A stretch of 64,000 bases of DNA from Owenia fusiformis (taxonomy: Eukaryota; Annelida; Polychaeta; Sabellida; Oweniidae). The notes under the pieces were generated by a model. It made no database searches, was not told where the DNA came from, and saw only the letters and a list, made by a program, of their open reading frames with translations. The stretch spans positions 15,341,759 through 15,405,758 of the forward strand of contig CAIIXF020000009.1 of assembly GCA_903813345.2 (NCBI GenBank), given 5' to 3'. Positions 12,391-23,662 of this stretch are shown here, one piece after another. The number at the start of each line of letters is the position of its first letter. Within the stretch, counting starts at the first letter, position 1. The position numbers and the translations under genes are program-made.

Positions 12391-13451
12391 TATTGTCCAA
12401 TAACAATTTGTAAAAAATGTTTTGAAAATACTGTACCATAGATGAAATTACCAAAACCATAATTCTTTATATATACTGGATGAGCATAATGTAAAAGTGG
12501 TTTTGAAAAGTAGCAAATTTCTCTTTATGTAGGTTTATTGTGGTTTATTATTCTACATTGATTCTGAAACTATTGGTGTCTAGTTTTTCAGCGTTTTGGA
12601 AATATGCAGATTTATACCCCCCTGGTGTTATTTTAAGAGGGGTCCTAGGAAAGCCATGTATAATTCCTAGAGTATCCAACCAATCATCTTGAAATTTTCA
12701 GGTAACCATCTTCTTATCATGTCCTATCATTGTGAGCAGTTTCATCAATATTGGTTAACTGGTTGCTATGGTAACAGAAATCACTTGTTAAAAAAGTACA
12801 CATTTTCGTAAAAATTTAAGACCTACCCTGAGACAAAGCACATAATATTTTCCTGGAATTGGGAGGAATTAGCATGAAAACATATTAGAAAACTTATTTA
12901 GAGTATGGTTGATAATACTAAATCAATTGATGTTTTATTTTAGCCATACAATTAATTATATTTGCCGATGATAATATGGCTATGCAAAAAATGTGTAAAA
13001 GGGGGCGTGGCACTTTTCCCAAGAAAACTTTATTTGTACCCAAGTTTGTGAATAAATATATGACTATTCATTCTGATATTAACAGATATTAGTAAAGTTA
13101 TGATGTTTAACCATCATGGGAAGTTTCACTATTGGTCTGCTGGTTGTTATGGTAACAGAAATCATTTGTTAAAAAAGATTGTATTTTCTTAAAAATCTAA
13201 GACATACCTTGACACAAAACATATAATATTTTTATGACAGTCAGGATGAGAACATTTTAGAAAATTTATTTAGAGTATGTTTCATAAAATTAAATCAATT
13301 GATGCTTTATCTTAGCCATACAAAGAATTGTACTTGCTGATGGTAAACTGGCTTTGCAAAAAAATTAGAAAGGGGCAATGGCACAATTTCCTAAGAATTC
13401 TTTATTTGTGTTCAAAGTGAAAAAATAATGTCAGTTTTCCTTGATATCTAC

Positions 13452-13840
13452 ATTATTATCCCAACGAACGAAGTTCAGTCAGTCCGTCCGTCCGGAAGAT
13501 AACTAAAAAATATTAGTTGACGGATTTTCTTCATATTTGGTGGAAAGATGTATATTGATGAATAGTTTTACGCAAAAAAAAAATTTTCAAGATGGCCGCC
13601 GCTTTAAAAATGACGGGACTTTTTCGCAAAAATCATAAATTTTTCATTCTAAACCAAAGTAATTAATATTATTGTTTTAAATTTATATTATTATATATAA
13701 TTTATATATTTATATTCGCAACATCTATCTATTTCACATATATTCTGTGTTTTTCAGGAAAACAGAAATTTTCGCTAATTTTTAGATCTTTCTGAAGTAT
13801 AGCTTTATTATACTCAAATGAAAGGCAATTAAGAGTAGAT
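13452..13840 (+). repeat. copy of dispersed GTCC family inside the foldback element
   Basis: Starts ATTATCCCAACGAACGAAG, then CCGTCCGTCCGGAAG, and contains AAGATGGCCGCCGC. The 3' terminus typical of the family is missing, so this copy is truncated. Confidence 0.8.
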
Positions 13841-14385
13841 TGCAACAAAGGTCATCTTTATAGCGAACAGAAAGTTTGTTCTTCAGGAAGAGCTGTTTAT
13901 ATTTGGGGTTATAGTCAGTCAGATTGTTTTCCTTCATATGTGCCTGATACAGCTCATGGACATGTTCAAGTATTTCAACTCCATCGGTTTGAAGGACATG
14001 TTCATCTATATGCTTACATATGAAGTCAAATGATGTTATTAAAACCTTTTCCTCTTCATTTATCGTTCATACTTTCTTGCACAAGTAATTTCTTCTACAG
14101 GTATTATGGTACCAAGCTTCTGCTGATATCAAACAGCGTCCTCCTATTTTTGCATGTTAAGTCCAGTCTTCTTGGGCTTTCACTGCATTTATTATTGATG
14201 TTGAAGCGTTGTCTGTTTGGCATTTTGTAATGATTCTTTTGTGTTTCCTTTGAGATATTTCAGATCTTTTTCACAAAGAGGCACTTGTTTTGTTCAAAAA
14301 GGTTGCTTTGGCGTAATTTCTTACTATGACATTCTTCACCAATTGCTAGAGCAGAGGATCTTTTCCTCAAACTTCTCTCGGACAT
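13841..14385 (-). pseudogene. degenerate coding relic of an invertebrate repeat-encoded protein
   Basis: Read on the minus strand from ATG at 14385 this gives MSERSLRKRSSALAIG and later NKCLFVKK. After frame breaks comes AWYHNTCRRNYLCKK, and then an open stretch with FDFICKHIDEHVLQTDG and YKQLFLKNKLSVRYKDD. The order (Cys motif, YHxxC motif, ICxHIDEHVLQ helix) resembles uncharacterised proteins that occur in many copies in invertebrate genomes. This is recalled, not searched. Frames are broken, so it is not functional. Confidence 0.5.
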
Positions 14386-14584
14386 GATATATACGTAACA
14401 ACACTAATACATTGATTTACAGGGTTCTACTCAGTTGCATGATATATGGAAAAAAGTATATATATTGGAAGGGCAACACTCCACGATGCAATAATGGAAA
14501 CTAAACGATGGTGTATTAAATCACCTACCTTAACTGAAACGTAAAAGTAAAAAATAAGGAATAACTGTGTATATAGCACAACTG

Positions 14585-14990
14585 CAACCGCAGCACACTA
14601 TCTGGAACCACTGTCCAAAATCACTCGCAACCGCACCGCACTGTCTGGAACCACTGTCCAAAATCACTCAATCTATTAACACAGAGTCACTAAACTTTAT
14701 CTGTATGCAGCACACATAAACAATGTGTATTAGATCACCTACCTTGACTTCACCCTAAAATTATAAAATAAAGAAAATAAAGAATGCCTCTGCATCTACA
14801 CAGTTACGCAACCGCACCGCACTGTCTGGAACCACTGTCCAAAATCACTCGCAACTGCCCCGTAATCAGTTAGGCAACCGCACCGCACTGTTTGGAACCA
14901 CTGTCCAAAATCACTCACCTGACTTAAATCACTCACCTGTCCAAAATCACTCACTGTATTTACCCACAATCACTCACCTCTATCTAGATG
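14585..14990. repeat. degenerate tandem array
   Basis: Repeats of CAACCGCACCGCACTG followed by TCTGGAACCACTGTCCAAAA at about 14585, 14625, 14808 and 14875, ending in shortened units of CCAAAATCACTCACC. GC-richer than its surroundings. Confidence 0.8.
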
Positions 14991-15727
14991 TAGCACAGCT
15001 TAACCGCACAACGTATATCTATTTCATCAGGTCTGCACAGCTAATCAAGAAGGCATGAACTGTGGTAATTGAAGCATAACATTGACAACAAAAGATCATA
15101 TCAACAACTGATTTATCATTACATATACAACTTATTCCTAGGAATGCAGATTTAATTTGCCATCACATTAATGAAGTCTAAATTCTAATTGCAACATTTA
15201 AATAAAGCTCTAAATTTGGTATTATTGTTATATCAAATAGGAATTATTAACTATTTTTATGAATAACATTATTTTCTATCTGGATATTAAGCATGACGGG
15301 AATCACTCAAACATGTATATTTCATAAAGATGTCAGGTTGATTTAAAAAGAAACAAATATATAGGTAAGCATGTGAGTGAGTGATAAATTAGTATCATCC
15401 AGAATGAGATTAATGAATTTATTTAATATAAACAATAATTTATTTGATTTTGTTAAAATGCGTTTTCCTCAAAACTTCATTCCAAGATGCAAATTAAGCA
15501 CACATAAATAAAATCACATTGATGACCTCACAAAGCCATGAATGTATATTTGAAGACAAAGTTTATATCCTTAATTAGATAATATACCCCATACCCCTTT
15601 AATGGTCAACTGTTTTAACAAATGATTTCTGTTACCATAACAACCAGCAGACCAACAATAGCGAAACTTCCCATGATGGTTAAACATCATAACTATATAT
15701 CCGAAATTGTTCATTGGTTAGGTGTAT

Positions 15728-15813
15728 GATTAAATAGATTAAAATTCCTCAATTCACTAACCTTTTATAGCATTACTATCTAGCTTTCGACAACACCTGT
15801 TGCCTTTCTCAAG
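15728..15813 (-). repeat. left inverted repeat with hammerhead-like core
   Basis: Complement of 16389-16474. On the minus strand it reads CTTGAGAAAGGC, a GC-rich hairpin, then CGAAAGC. This is laid out like a hammerhead ribozyme core (CUGAUGA, stem II, GAAA) but with a changed first box. Confidence 0.6.
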
Positions 15814-16402
15814 ATGTCTGAATTTGGCGGGAAACTGGTAGATTTGACCTTGACTTGATCTTTGACCTAGCAACCTCAAGTAGACTCGGGGAAACCTTAT
15901 ATCCTAAATCTCTGTTAAGTTCAGGTTTATATTTATGAATATGTATCGCTTCCTTTATCTTTCTATCAAAGTATTTAGACTCTGAGTCAATAATTCTATA
16001 ATCCCAGTTTATCTTATGCGCTTCATCAAATGAATGTTGAGCGATTGCTGACTTGTCTGGGTTAATTCTTAAGGCGTCTCTGTGTTCTTTTATTCTAGTT
16101 CCTATGGCTCTCCCTGTCTCTCCTATATACTTCTTATCACAATCTGAGCACTGGATTTCATATATGACTCCGGACTTAAGGTCCTTGGGAGTGGGGTCTT
16201 TGGGTGCAACTAACGCTTGTTTGATAGTTTTCACTGATTTGAAACAAGTCTTAACTCCAATGTCTTGAAAAACACGTTGAAGTTTGGGAGCGATCGAACT
16301 CACATAGGGAAGAACTACCTTAATATCCCTATCTTCACTGTCTCTAGCAGGATCCTGTTGCCTAACTGTGTGATTCTGAGCTTGGTTTCTTGAGAAAGGC
16401 AA
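15809..16402 (-). CDS. Penelope-like GIY-YIG endonuclease domain
   Basis: A 197-codon frame, open to TAG/TGA on the minus strand. Residues 29-70 (VVLPYVSSIAPKLQRVF onwards) match the linker preceding the endonuclease in Penelope-like polyproteins. Residues 79-160 form the GIY-YIG nuclease: VIYEI at 79-83, the CSDC pair at 85-88, YIGET at 92-96, Arg103 with KEHRDA, then AQHSFDEAH and the helix KIKEAIHIHKY with the catalytic-type Glu and a following ELNRD. The Cys pair plus later His residues agree with the zinc site typical of these endonucleases. No RT domain lies upstream, and the first residues come from the flanking inverted repeat. It is therefore the 3' fragment of a larger ORF, probably not expressed as such. 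Confidence 0.85.
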   Translation of the reverse strand: MPFSRNQAQNHTVRQQDPARDSEDRDIKVVLPYVSSIAPKLQRVFQDIGVKTCFKSVKTIKQALVAPKDPTPKDLKSGVIYEIQCSDCDKKYIGETGRAIGTRIKEHRDALRINPDKSAIAQHSFDEAHKINWDYRIIDSESKYFDRKIKEAIHIHKYKPELNRDLGYKVSPSLLEVARSKIKSRSNLPVSRQIQTS

Positions 16403-16474
16403 CAGGTGTTGTCGAAAGCTAGATAGTAATGCTATAAAAGGTTAGTGAATTGAGGAATTTTAATCTATTTAATC
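16389..16474 (+). repeat. right inverted repeat with hammerhead-like core
   Basis: CTTGAGAAAG at 16389-16398, hairpin GGCAACAGGTGTTGTC, then GAAA at 16414-16417. The stem pairs six bases around an AGGT loop. Penelope-like elements are known to carry hammerhead motifs in their terminal repeats. Confidence 0.6.
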
Positions 16475-17101
16475 ATAACTATACTAATATCTGTTAATAT
16501 CAGAATGAATAGTCATATATTTATTCACAAACTTGGGTACAAATAAAGTTTTCTTGGGAAAAGTGCCACGCCCCCTTTTACACATTTTTTGCATAGCCAT
16601 ATTATCATCGGCAAATATAATTAATTGTATGGCTAAAATAAAACATCAATTGATTTAGTATTATCAACCATACTCTAAATAAGTTTTCTAATATGTTTGC
16701 ATGCTAATTCCTCCCAATTCCAGGAAAATATTATGTGCTTTGTCTCAGGGTAGGTCTTAAATTTTTACGAAAATCTGTACTTTTTTAACAAGTGATTTCT
16801 GTTACCATAGCAACCAGCTAACCAATATTGATGAAACTGCTCACAATGATAGGACATGCTAAGAAGATGATTACCTGTAAATTTCAAGATGATTGGTTGG
16901 ATACTCTAGGAATTATACATGGCTTTCCTAGGACCCCCCTTAAAATAACACCAGGGGGGTATAAATCTGCATATTTCCAAAACGCTGAAAAACTAGACAG
17001 CAATAGTTTCAGAATCAATGTAGAATAATAAACCACAAAAAACCTACATAAAGAGAAATTTGCTACTTTTCAAAACCACTTTTACATTATGCTCATCCAG
17101 T

Positions 17102-18568
17102 AATAAACCTACCAAAGTACAGGTGATAAGGGTTAATATTTAACTGATAGAAATTTCAAGGGGGATTGGCTTCCAGAATGCAATATCAATATTCTTGCCA
17201 TATATGGTGTTATGACCTTTGACCTTAGTATCACATAGTCATGTCATGGTTACAAAATTCAAAATCAAAATGTCTGACATTTTTTCGCTTCAAGTTTTAA
17301 ATCGCTAGTTTTAGTCTTATTTCGAAACAAAAAATTCAAAACACTCAAGAAATGATCAAGAAAGTAGTTCAAATCTTTTCGATCCCTGATTATGAATTTA
17401 TAGTCAGATATAATATCAGAAAATAATGACATTTTCAGTGTTGTCATCGATCAAGGTCAAGGTTGAATATCAGTGTTACACTCTGGGTGCCAATCCTACT
17501 TGTAGGAGACACGAGACATGTGAGCCCAGGTATGTGAGGCTGATCTGAGAAGTCTTAATAAACAATAGTTCTGTCAAAAATAATCAAATTAAATTACATA
17601 TAAGATTCGGAATGAAAGTGCCCAATCCATATTTCATATTTAATTAGAAATAATTAGTGCGTTGGGCAAATAGAATCCTTTTTATTGCAGTTAATTCAAA
17701 ATATTCCTATGCTGGCTGTACTAATTCTTCAAAACTTTCCATCATTGACGTCATTGATTTGACTCATTTGCATACAACCAATCAGCGCGCCGGAAATTAT
17801 CGATTTCCTTTACTTTGTGGAAAGGTGAATATCTATATTTTAAGTTTAATTTTACCTAAAAAAATTAGTTGGACAATTTTCAAGATGGCTGCTGAATTCA
17901 AAATTCATTTTGGCTACTTTTTAAAGTGGCCATTTTGAATTTTCTATCTAAAAATCTTGTTTGTAAAGTCTTCTCTACATGTTTTGAGCCAAACTATTTC
18001 ATGAATCAATCTAAAAATTTTGGGTAAAATTTTTTAGGTGGACTTTTTGTCTCAAAAACTGGTATCACAACACCATGTGAGCCTAGGATCCATAGTACTA
18101 TTTATTTAGTAAATAATTTAATTTTGATAAAAATAATGTTTCTTCAGATTTGGTCCATGTTTATACATGTTGTAAGCTGTATATGTCTTGTAAGAATAGG
18201 ATTTCTGCTGAAGAAAGTTTCCAATATGGCAAGTCAATTCAAAATGACTTGACATTTTTGAATACTTATATTGAAAGGAAGGGATAGTCGGATGGGTTTT
18301 GTAGCACTTATTCATGAGAAAAAGATCTCTTGAACATTGTTTGTGTGTACAATCATCTACAAGAAAGCAATGAAATTATTCTAGAAAAGAATGTTCTCAC
18401 AACAGTCTTTTCAATTTTTGACATAACATATTGGACAAGACTCGATTTGATATGCATTGTAATCAAAAATATTTTTAGTAGCTTTTATTAAAGAACCTTT
18501 GGCCCTTGATTTTATCTTATATTTATTTTATCCTCTGCAAATACCATGAAGTGAAGGTGTAGGCTGTA
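17102..18568. other. intergenic, no gene seen
   Basis: AT-rich. A few AAGATGGCTGCTG / TTTAAAGTGGCCATT motifs at 17880-17940 relate it to the GTCC-family interior. No reading frame resembles a known protein. Confidence 0.4.
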
Positions 18569-19022
18569 CTGTATAATAGGGTGTCCCAAAAAATCACTTT
18601 TTTGGAGTTGAGCTTAGCACAGTTGGGGTTTGGTTCCTTTTGGGGAGTTTATTAAGTGTGTAAAATATTATAGAGACAGATCGATGTTTCAGTTGTTGGA
18701 ATTAGACCTAAAAATGTAACGTTTTTGGCAAAAATCGCACTTTTTGACCAGATTTACTGAAGAATAATGGAAACCTACCTCACCTTCTGTTCATAAAAAT
18801 GAAGGCTAAATGAAAGGTTGTGCATCACATTACCACTCTAAGTAAGAATACTGCTGAAATTTGGGTATATACCCTCCAAAAAGACTCTGAAATGAGGCTA
18901 AAAATGACATATTTTAAGATTGAAATCAATGGGTAACATTCATACGTATTACAAATGTTTTATTTAGCTATAGATATGCAGATCACATAAGTAAGTTCAG
19001 ATCAGTTCTTCAGGTCAGTTCT

Positions 19023-19830
19023 TCAGATAAAATTGTCCATATTGTCCATTTGTTGTTTGTTAAGGTTTTTAAAATCAAGAAGCTGGCGGTGATGGTTAAC
19101 CACCATCTGAACACGATCGCGGCGATCCACACCCTTACCGTAGTTTGCGAACTCGGTAACATCCTTGATTGCCCGTTCTGCACAATCGTTAACTACTTCC
19201 ATGGAAGTAACGAGCTCCTTAAATCTAATATACTCTGGAAACTGATCCCAGTTGTCGGGATTAAATTCCATCCAGTGTACATCTACTTGAAAGAGGTCAA
19301 AAATTAACCATGACCTTTCCCCACCAAAGTTTTCAAGCGTGACGTCCCCTGGTCTTGTTAACAAATGATCTTTCATTTGTGTTTTCTGTGGAGGAAAGTT
19401 CTGGGGACGACCTGCATCTATCATTACTCTGATGATCTCAGATTTCTTCTCACCCTTGATGTTGTTGTCACATAGTGACAGAGGTAACAGTTCCTCAGAG
19501 AGGTACCACATATGCCGTTTAATGGATACAAGTACCTTGTTGACGAGTTCAGGATCAGATGCCTAAAAGCCAGATGTTGGTTATTGTTCAGATTGCACAT
19601 TATGATTTTGAATCTTGATTTTTCATTGTTCAATATTTTACATGACGAAAAAGAAGAATTGTTACCTGAAACTGAAGAGTATTCTCCCAGAACTCTAAAT
19701 CCACCCGGGGAGCAACTGCAGGAATCATGGCCTGAAGGAAGAACTTGCCGTATAAGAAGAGAGTAAACCTTGCAATTCTAACCACTTGTTGCAATTCTCT
19801 AGGAGTAACAATGTGTGGAGGAAGCTCTTT
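19023..19830 (-). pseudogene. transposase-like gene fragment, C-terminal part
   Basis: Two exons on the minus strand: 19830-19666 and 19562-19023, with a GT/AG intron 19563-19665. The first reads LPPHIVTPRELQQVVRIAR and AMIPAVAPRVDLEFWE. The second reads SDPELVNKVLVSIKRHMWY, SEELLPLSLCDN, ENFGGERSWLIFDLF and VVNDCAERAIKDV, ending in a stop. The order WYLSEEL then VNDxAER recalls an uncharacterised protein family common in cnidarian, arthropod and mollusc genomes, probably transposon-borne (from memory). The N-terminal half is replaced by a terminal repeat at 19831. Confidence 0.65.
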
Positions 19831-19918
19831 AATATTTTACACACTTAATAACCTCCTAAAAAGGAACCAAACCCCAATTGTGCTAAGCTCAACTCCAAAA
19901 AAGTGATTTTTTGGGACA
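19831..19918 (-). repeat. internal copy of the composite transposon terminus
   Basis: Same sequence as the right terminus of the 18577 element up to TTTTTTGGGACA, with small differences (AACCTCCTAAAAAGG instead of AAACTCCCCAAAAGG). It then runs into the N-terminal coding part, so it marks the junction of the two fused copies. Confidence 0.8.
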
Positions 19919-19919
19919 T

Positions 19920-20723
19920 CAGAGTGTGGGAGGGTGAGGAGGCAGACCTCTATCCAGTTGGCTGTCAAACCTGGTTCTCTTACCAAGCGGGCATTGTGCG
20001 AAACTTTGCAGAACAACTCAACATATCTGATGATTGGATCAGAGAGGACTACCAGGAGCTAAATGAGCTCTTGATTGTGTTTTTCAATGGCACAGTAAGG
20101 CTCAGTATTCACTTCTCAATGCATTCTACCTGTATTATTCAACCTGTAACATATCACCTATTATTAAGAAGTGTACAATTACTATAATTATTGAGTAATA
20201 TGCGCAGTACTTGTCATCTTGATTTTAATTTGAGAGATATCTTGGTATGTAGGTCCAAAGACGAGGTTTGGGTGGTAACATTTACAACTACCAGTGGCGT
20301 ATGAAAAGACCAGGTGCAGTTAGCCATGCGCGGTTTATGTCAAAGGCAATATATCTCATCAAAATATTGATGACTAGGCACCAGCTTCCTCCACACATTG
20401 AAAACTTTGGTGGGGAAAGGTCATGGTTAATTTTTGACCTCTTTCAAGTAGATGTACACTGGATGGAATTTAATCCCGACAACTGGGATCAGTTTCCAGA
20501 GTATATTAGATTTAAGGAGCTCGTTACTTCCATGGAAGTAGTTAACGATTGTGCAGAACGGGCAATCAAGGATGTTACCGAGTTCGCAAACTACGGTAGG
20601 GTGTGGATCGCCGCGATCGTGTTCAGATGGTGGTTAACCATCACCGCCAGCTTCTTGATTTTAAAAACCTTAACAAACAACAAATGGACAATATGGACAA
20701 TTTTATCTGAAGAACTGACCTGA
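19920..20723 (+). pseudogene. transposase-like gene fragment with internal deletion
   Basis: Exon 19920-20094 reads VWEGEEADLYPVGCQTW and DDWIREDYQELNELLIVFF. After a GT/AG intron (20095-20252) the next exon reads RRPGAVSHARFMSKAIYLI-type sequence (RPGAVSHARFMSKAIYL) and LPPHI, then jumps straight to ENFGGERSW. The piece between LPPHI and ENFGG, present in the minus-strand copy, is missing. A one-base loss near 20597, relative to the other arm, destroys the frame after FANYG. The two copies are complementary fragments of one gene. Confidence 0.65.
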
Positions 20724-21164
20724 AGAACTGATCTGAACTTACTTATGTGATCTGCATATCTATAGCTAAATAAAACATTTGTAATACGTATGAATGTTAC
20801 CCATTGATTTCAATCTTAAAATATGTCATTTTTAGCCTCATTTCAGAGTCTTTTTGGAGGGTATATACCCAAATCTCAGCAGTATTCTTACTTAGAGTGG
20901 TAATGTGGTGCACAACCTTTCATTTAGCCTTCATTTTTATGAACAGAAGGTGAGGTAGGTTTCCATTATTCTTCAGTAAATCTGGTCAAAAAGTGCGATT
21001 TTTGCCAAAAACGTTACATTTTTAGGTCTAATTCCAACAACTGAAACATCGATCTGTCTCTATAATATTTTACACACTTAATAAACTCCCCAAAAGGAAC
21101 CAAACCCCAACTGTGCTAAGCTCAACTCCAAAAAAGTGATTTTTTGGGACACCCTACTGTATAA

Positions 21165-22694
21165 GTATGTAATTGTCTAATTGTTAACTTCATAATGTAT
21201 TTAATGACTATTTTAAAATGTATTTTTATATATATGTCACTCTGCCACACTGATACCTTTCATGTGTCACTGTTGTCAATAATAAAAGCAAAAAAAGAAA
21301 TAAAAGTAACATAAAAAAGTTTTCTAAAGAATCGAAATATTTTTGTGTGACTACATAAACTTTGTGTGAATAGAGCAAGCTCTGTATGATTTATGTCAAC
21401 ACTCAACACAGCAAGCCATGTTAATTTTGGTAGCTATTGCTCCATAACATGCTGCAAGCAGCAAAATTAAAGAACCTTACTTGAGCACTAGCTTTTGTCT
21501 GTGCCAGGTTTCAAAGCAACAAGAAAATGGAAATAGACCTAGCCATAGCTACTCCTTTATTGCTTGTGCTGTGTAGTTTGTGATAGCCACACAAGCTATA
21601 TGTACAAAGAGCATGGCATGTATAATTTATTGAAATGGAGCAAGCCATAGTTTCCAAGTCAATAGAGAAAGCCATATTGAGTAAAAAAGAATGCCACACA
21701 GAGTTCAAGTCAATACAGCGTACGACAGCAACAAGGGTGTTAATGTTTTTTCAACAAATTTTACAAAATTGCCTTTTCTTTTTTGGGGGGTGGGGAATTA
21801 AAAATTATCACTGTATATAACCATGATGGGGATCATCAACTCACGTGGGGTACCTTATTTGACAATTGGTATGGCAATGGACCCACACTTTAGAAACTGC
21901 TATGAGAGAGAATACCTTTTGAGGTATGGAAATGGTCAAATTTTTCCACTTTCTGGTATGAAAATGACTTTTGAAAATATGTTACCTCTCACTTGTGACA
22001 TTGGTCTAGTACATGTAGTTACACAAAGATCTGCCTTTTTCCTGGCTTTTAGACATTTTGAATGGCCTTGGTCTTATGTCTGAATATTTGGTATGTTGCC
22101 CTGCAATTTAAATATCCATTGTTGAAGTTCTAGGAAATAAAGTTGTACTGAGTTTTACTTACTAAAGTTCCATTGAAATAGAAACATTTATATTTCAATT
22201 TTATCATATCTCGAGGCCCTGCTTCTAACATGAGCTCATTTCTCGCAATATCAGTGGGGCCTGGATAGACACCGTCCATATAAGGATGAGGTGACTTGAG
22301 GTGAACAAGTCACCTACATCTAATTTTATACAAGGGGTGCCCTTGTCATGGTCATAAACAACAAGGGGGATTGCTCCCATGTGAATCCTTTGGAAGCTAA
22401 GTTCCATGTAGGTGTAAATATAAATAATACTTTGTCATTTCTGGACTAAGTACTTGATCTGGAGATGAATATTATGGAAATATCATGACCGAATTATTCC
22501 CTTCCACTGCCAGGCAAATGAAAACCGGGAGGATGCCAATCCCGGGATGCCAATCAACTTGAACGGTAGAAATGCTTGCTTCGAAATTTCGTTCAGTGTG
22601 AAAACAAAAAATGCACTGAACGAACTTGTTACGGATAGTATTTTAACAACATATAGATCTAATGGCCACCGAGGCGCTATTGATGATATATAGA
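21165..22694. other. intergenic, no gene seen
   Basis: Short frames occur on both strands but none carries a family motif. The minus frame around 22225-22407 is the longest clean one; I do not recognise it. Confidence 0.35.
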
Positions 22695-22702
22695 GTAGAG
22701 TC

Positions 22703-23170
22703 TAGTGTTGTCGCGATGTGCCATAATCGTACATCGATGCATCGGCAATTTTCAGTAGTAAACATCGATGCACATCGCGATGTACATCGAGAAAAAGTTC
22801 GAGAAAAGTGCACTGAAATACGGAACGCTAATGCACTAAAATATCGAACAGAACAAATTAATAAGAGTACGCTGGTACATCCGGGAACATAGTAACGGTG
22901 AAATGAAAGTAAAGTAATTTTTTAAGATTAATGGTTCATTTCGACTAGCTAAAACATTTTTAAAGCGAAAGAATATCAGAAAACATTTGAAAATGAAATA
23001 AGACATGAAAAAATGTAAGCAATTTGCGTCAAAATAAGATAAGAAAGGGCGATTTTTAGCAAATTAAATTTTTTTAAAAACATCGATGTTTTGTTTCAGA
23101 CATCGATGCATCGTCAGAACCAGCTTTGGCGATGTATATCGCGATGTATCGATTAATCGCGACAACACTA
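22703..23170. mobile_element. hAT-like MITE, 468 bp, 8-bp TSD
   Basis: Terminal inverted repeats TAGTGTTGTCGCGAT / ATCGCGACAACACTA are flanked by GTAGAGTC at 22695-22702 and 23171-23178. The interior has many ATCGATGCATCG-type palindromic repeats and no coding capacity. TA-G ends plus an 8-bp TSD fit hAT. Confidence 0.9.
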
Positions 23171-23662
23171 GTAGAGTCTAGTTGTAAGTTAGCCCACAAT
23201 CTTCAATCGTACAGTCATATGATCGATTAGATACGTGACGTGAGGCAGCTCAGGTTATAATGGCTTACATGTCTTACATATTGAATGATTAACTGACTAA
23301 AATATTGGAAATATATTTCTGGGCCTGATGGAAATTTTTATCAAGTTCGGAATTATTTCCTGATAGTACGTAGCCTAGCTAGACTAAATCTAATATTATT
23401 CTTGAATGAGACCAACAGGAGGAAATCTGCTAGAGGTCCCTTTCTGAAATAAACAAGGGTGTAGATCTACAGTGGACTCTGAAAGAGAGACAAGGAAAGG
23501 CTGGTCTCTGACATCTCCTTTTTACTGGCCAATCATAACAGCCTATTAATCAGCATCAAGAGTCTTATTAAGCTTGAACAAATGCCTGAGTTGACATATA
23601 AAGAATGTCTACAATTGCGGCAAAATTATATTGGGTAAGTGTATTTTATTCTTCCTAAGTTA

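Larger units (their letters stand above)
15698..16471 (-). mobile_element. 5'-truncated Penelope-like retroelement
   Basis: A 774-bp insertion in the right arm of the foldback element, flanked by a 12-bp direct repeat ATCATAACTATA (15686-15697 and 16472-16483). It carries the GIY-YIG endonuclease end of a Penelope-like element, bounded by 86-bp inverted repeats (15728-15813 and 16389-16474). The reverse transcriptase is absent. The uninterrupted sequence at 13080-13110 in the other arm shows the empty site. Confidence 0.88.
12475..17101. mobile_element. 4.6-kb foldback element
   Basis: ACTGGATGAGCATAATG at 12475 is exactly inverted at the right end (17101). The left arm 12475-13167 is complementary to 16484-17101 plus 15620-15693. 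The right arm is interrupted by a Penelope-like insertion (15698-16471). The interior also holds a GTCC-family copy, a coding relic and a tandem array. No target duplication is evident at the ends. Confidence 0.8.
18577..21156. mobile_element. head-to-head composite TIR transposon, 8-bp TSD
   Basis: The outer ends TAGGGTGTCCC / GGGACACCCTA are perfect inverses, and the duplicated target CTGTATAA flanks them (18569-18576 and 21157-21164). The arms 18577-~19338 and ~20399-21156 are almost identical inverted copies (~760 bp; only a few differences seen). A third, inner copy of the terminus lies at 19831-19918. The TA-G ends and 8-bp duplication are hAT-like, but the encoded protein does not look like a hAT transposase. 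Confidence 0.88.

Noticed and set aside
20268-20723. Intact transposase gene
   Set aside because: An internal deletion after LPPHI and a one-base loss near 20597 compared with the other arm.
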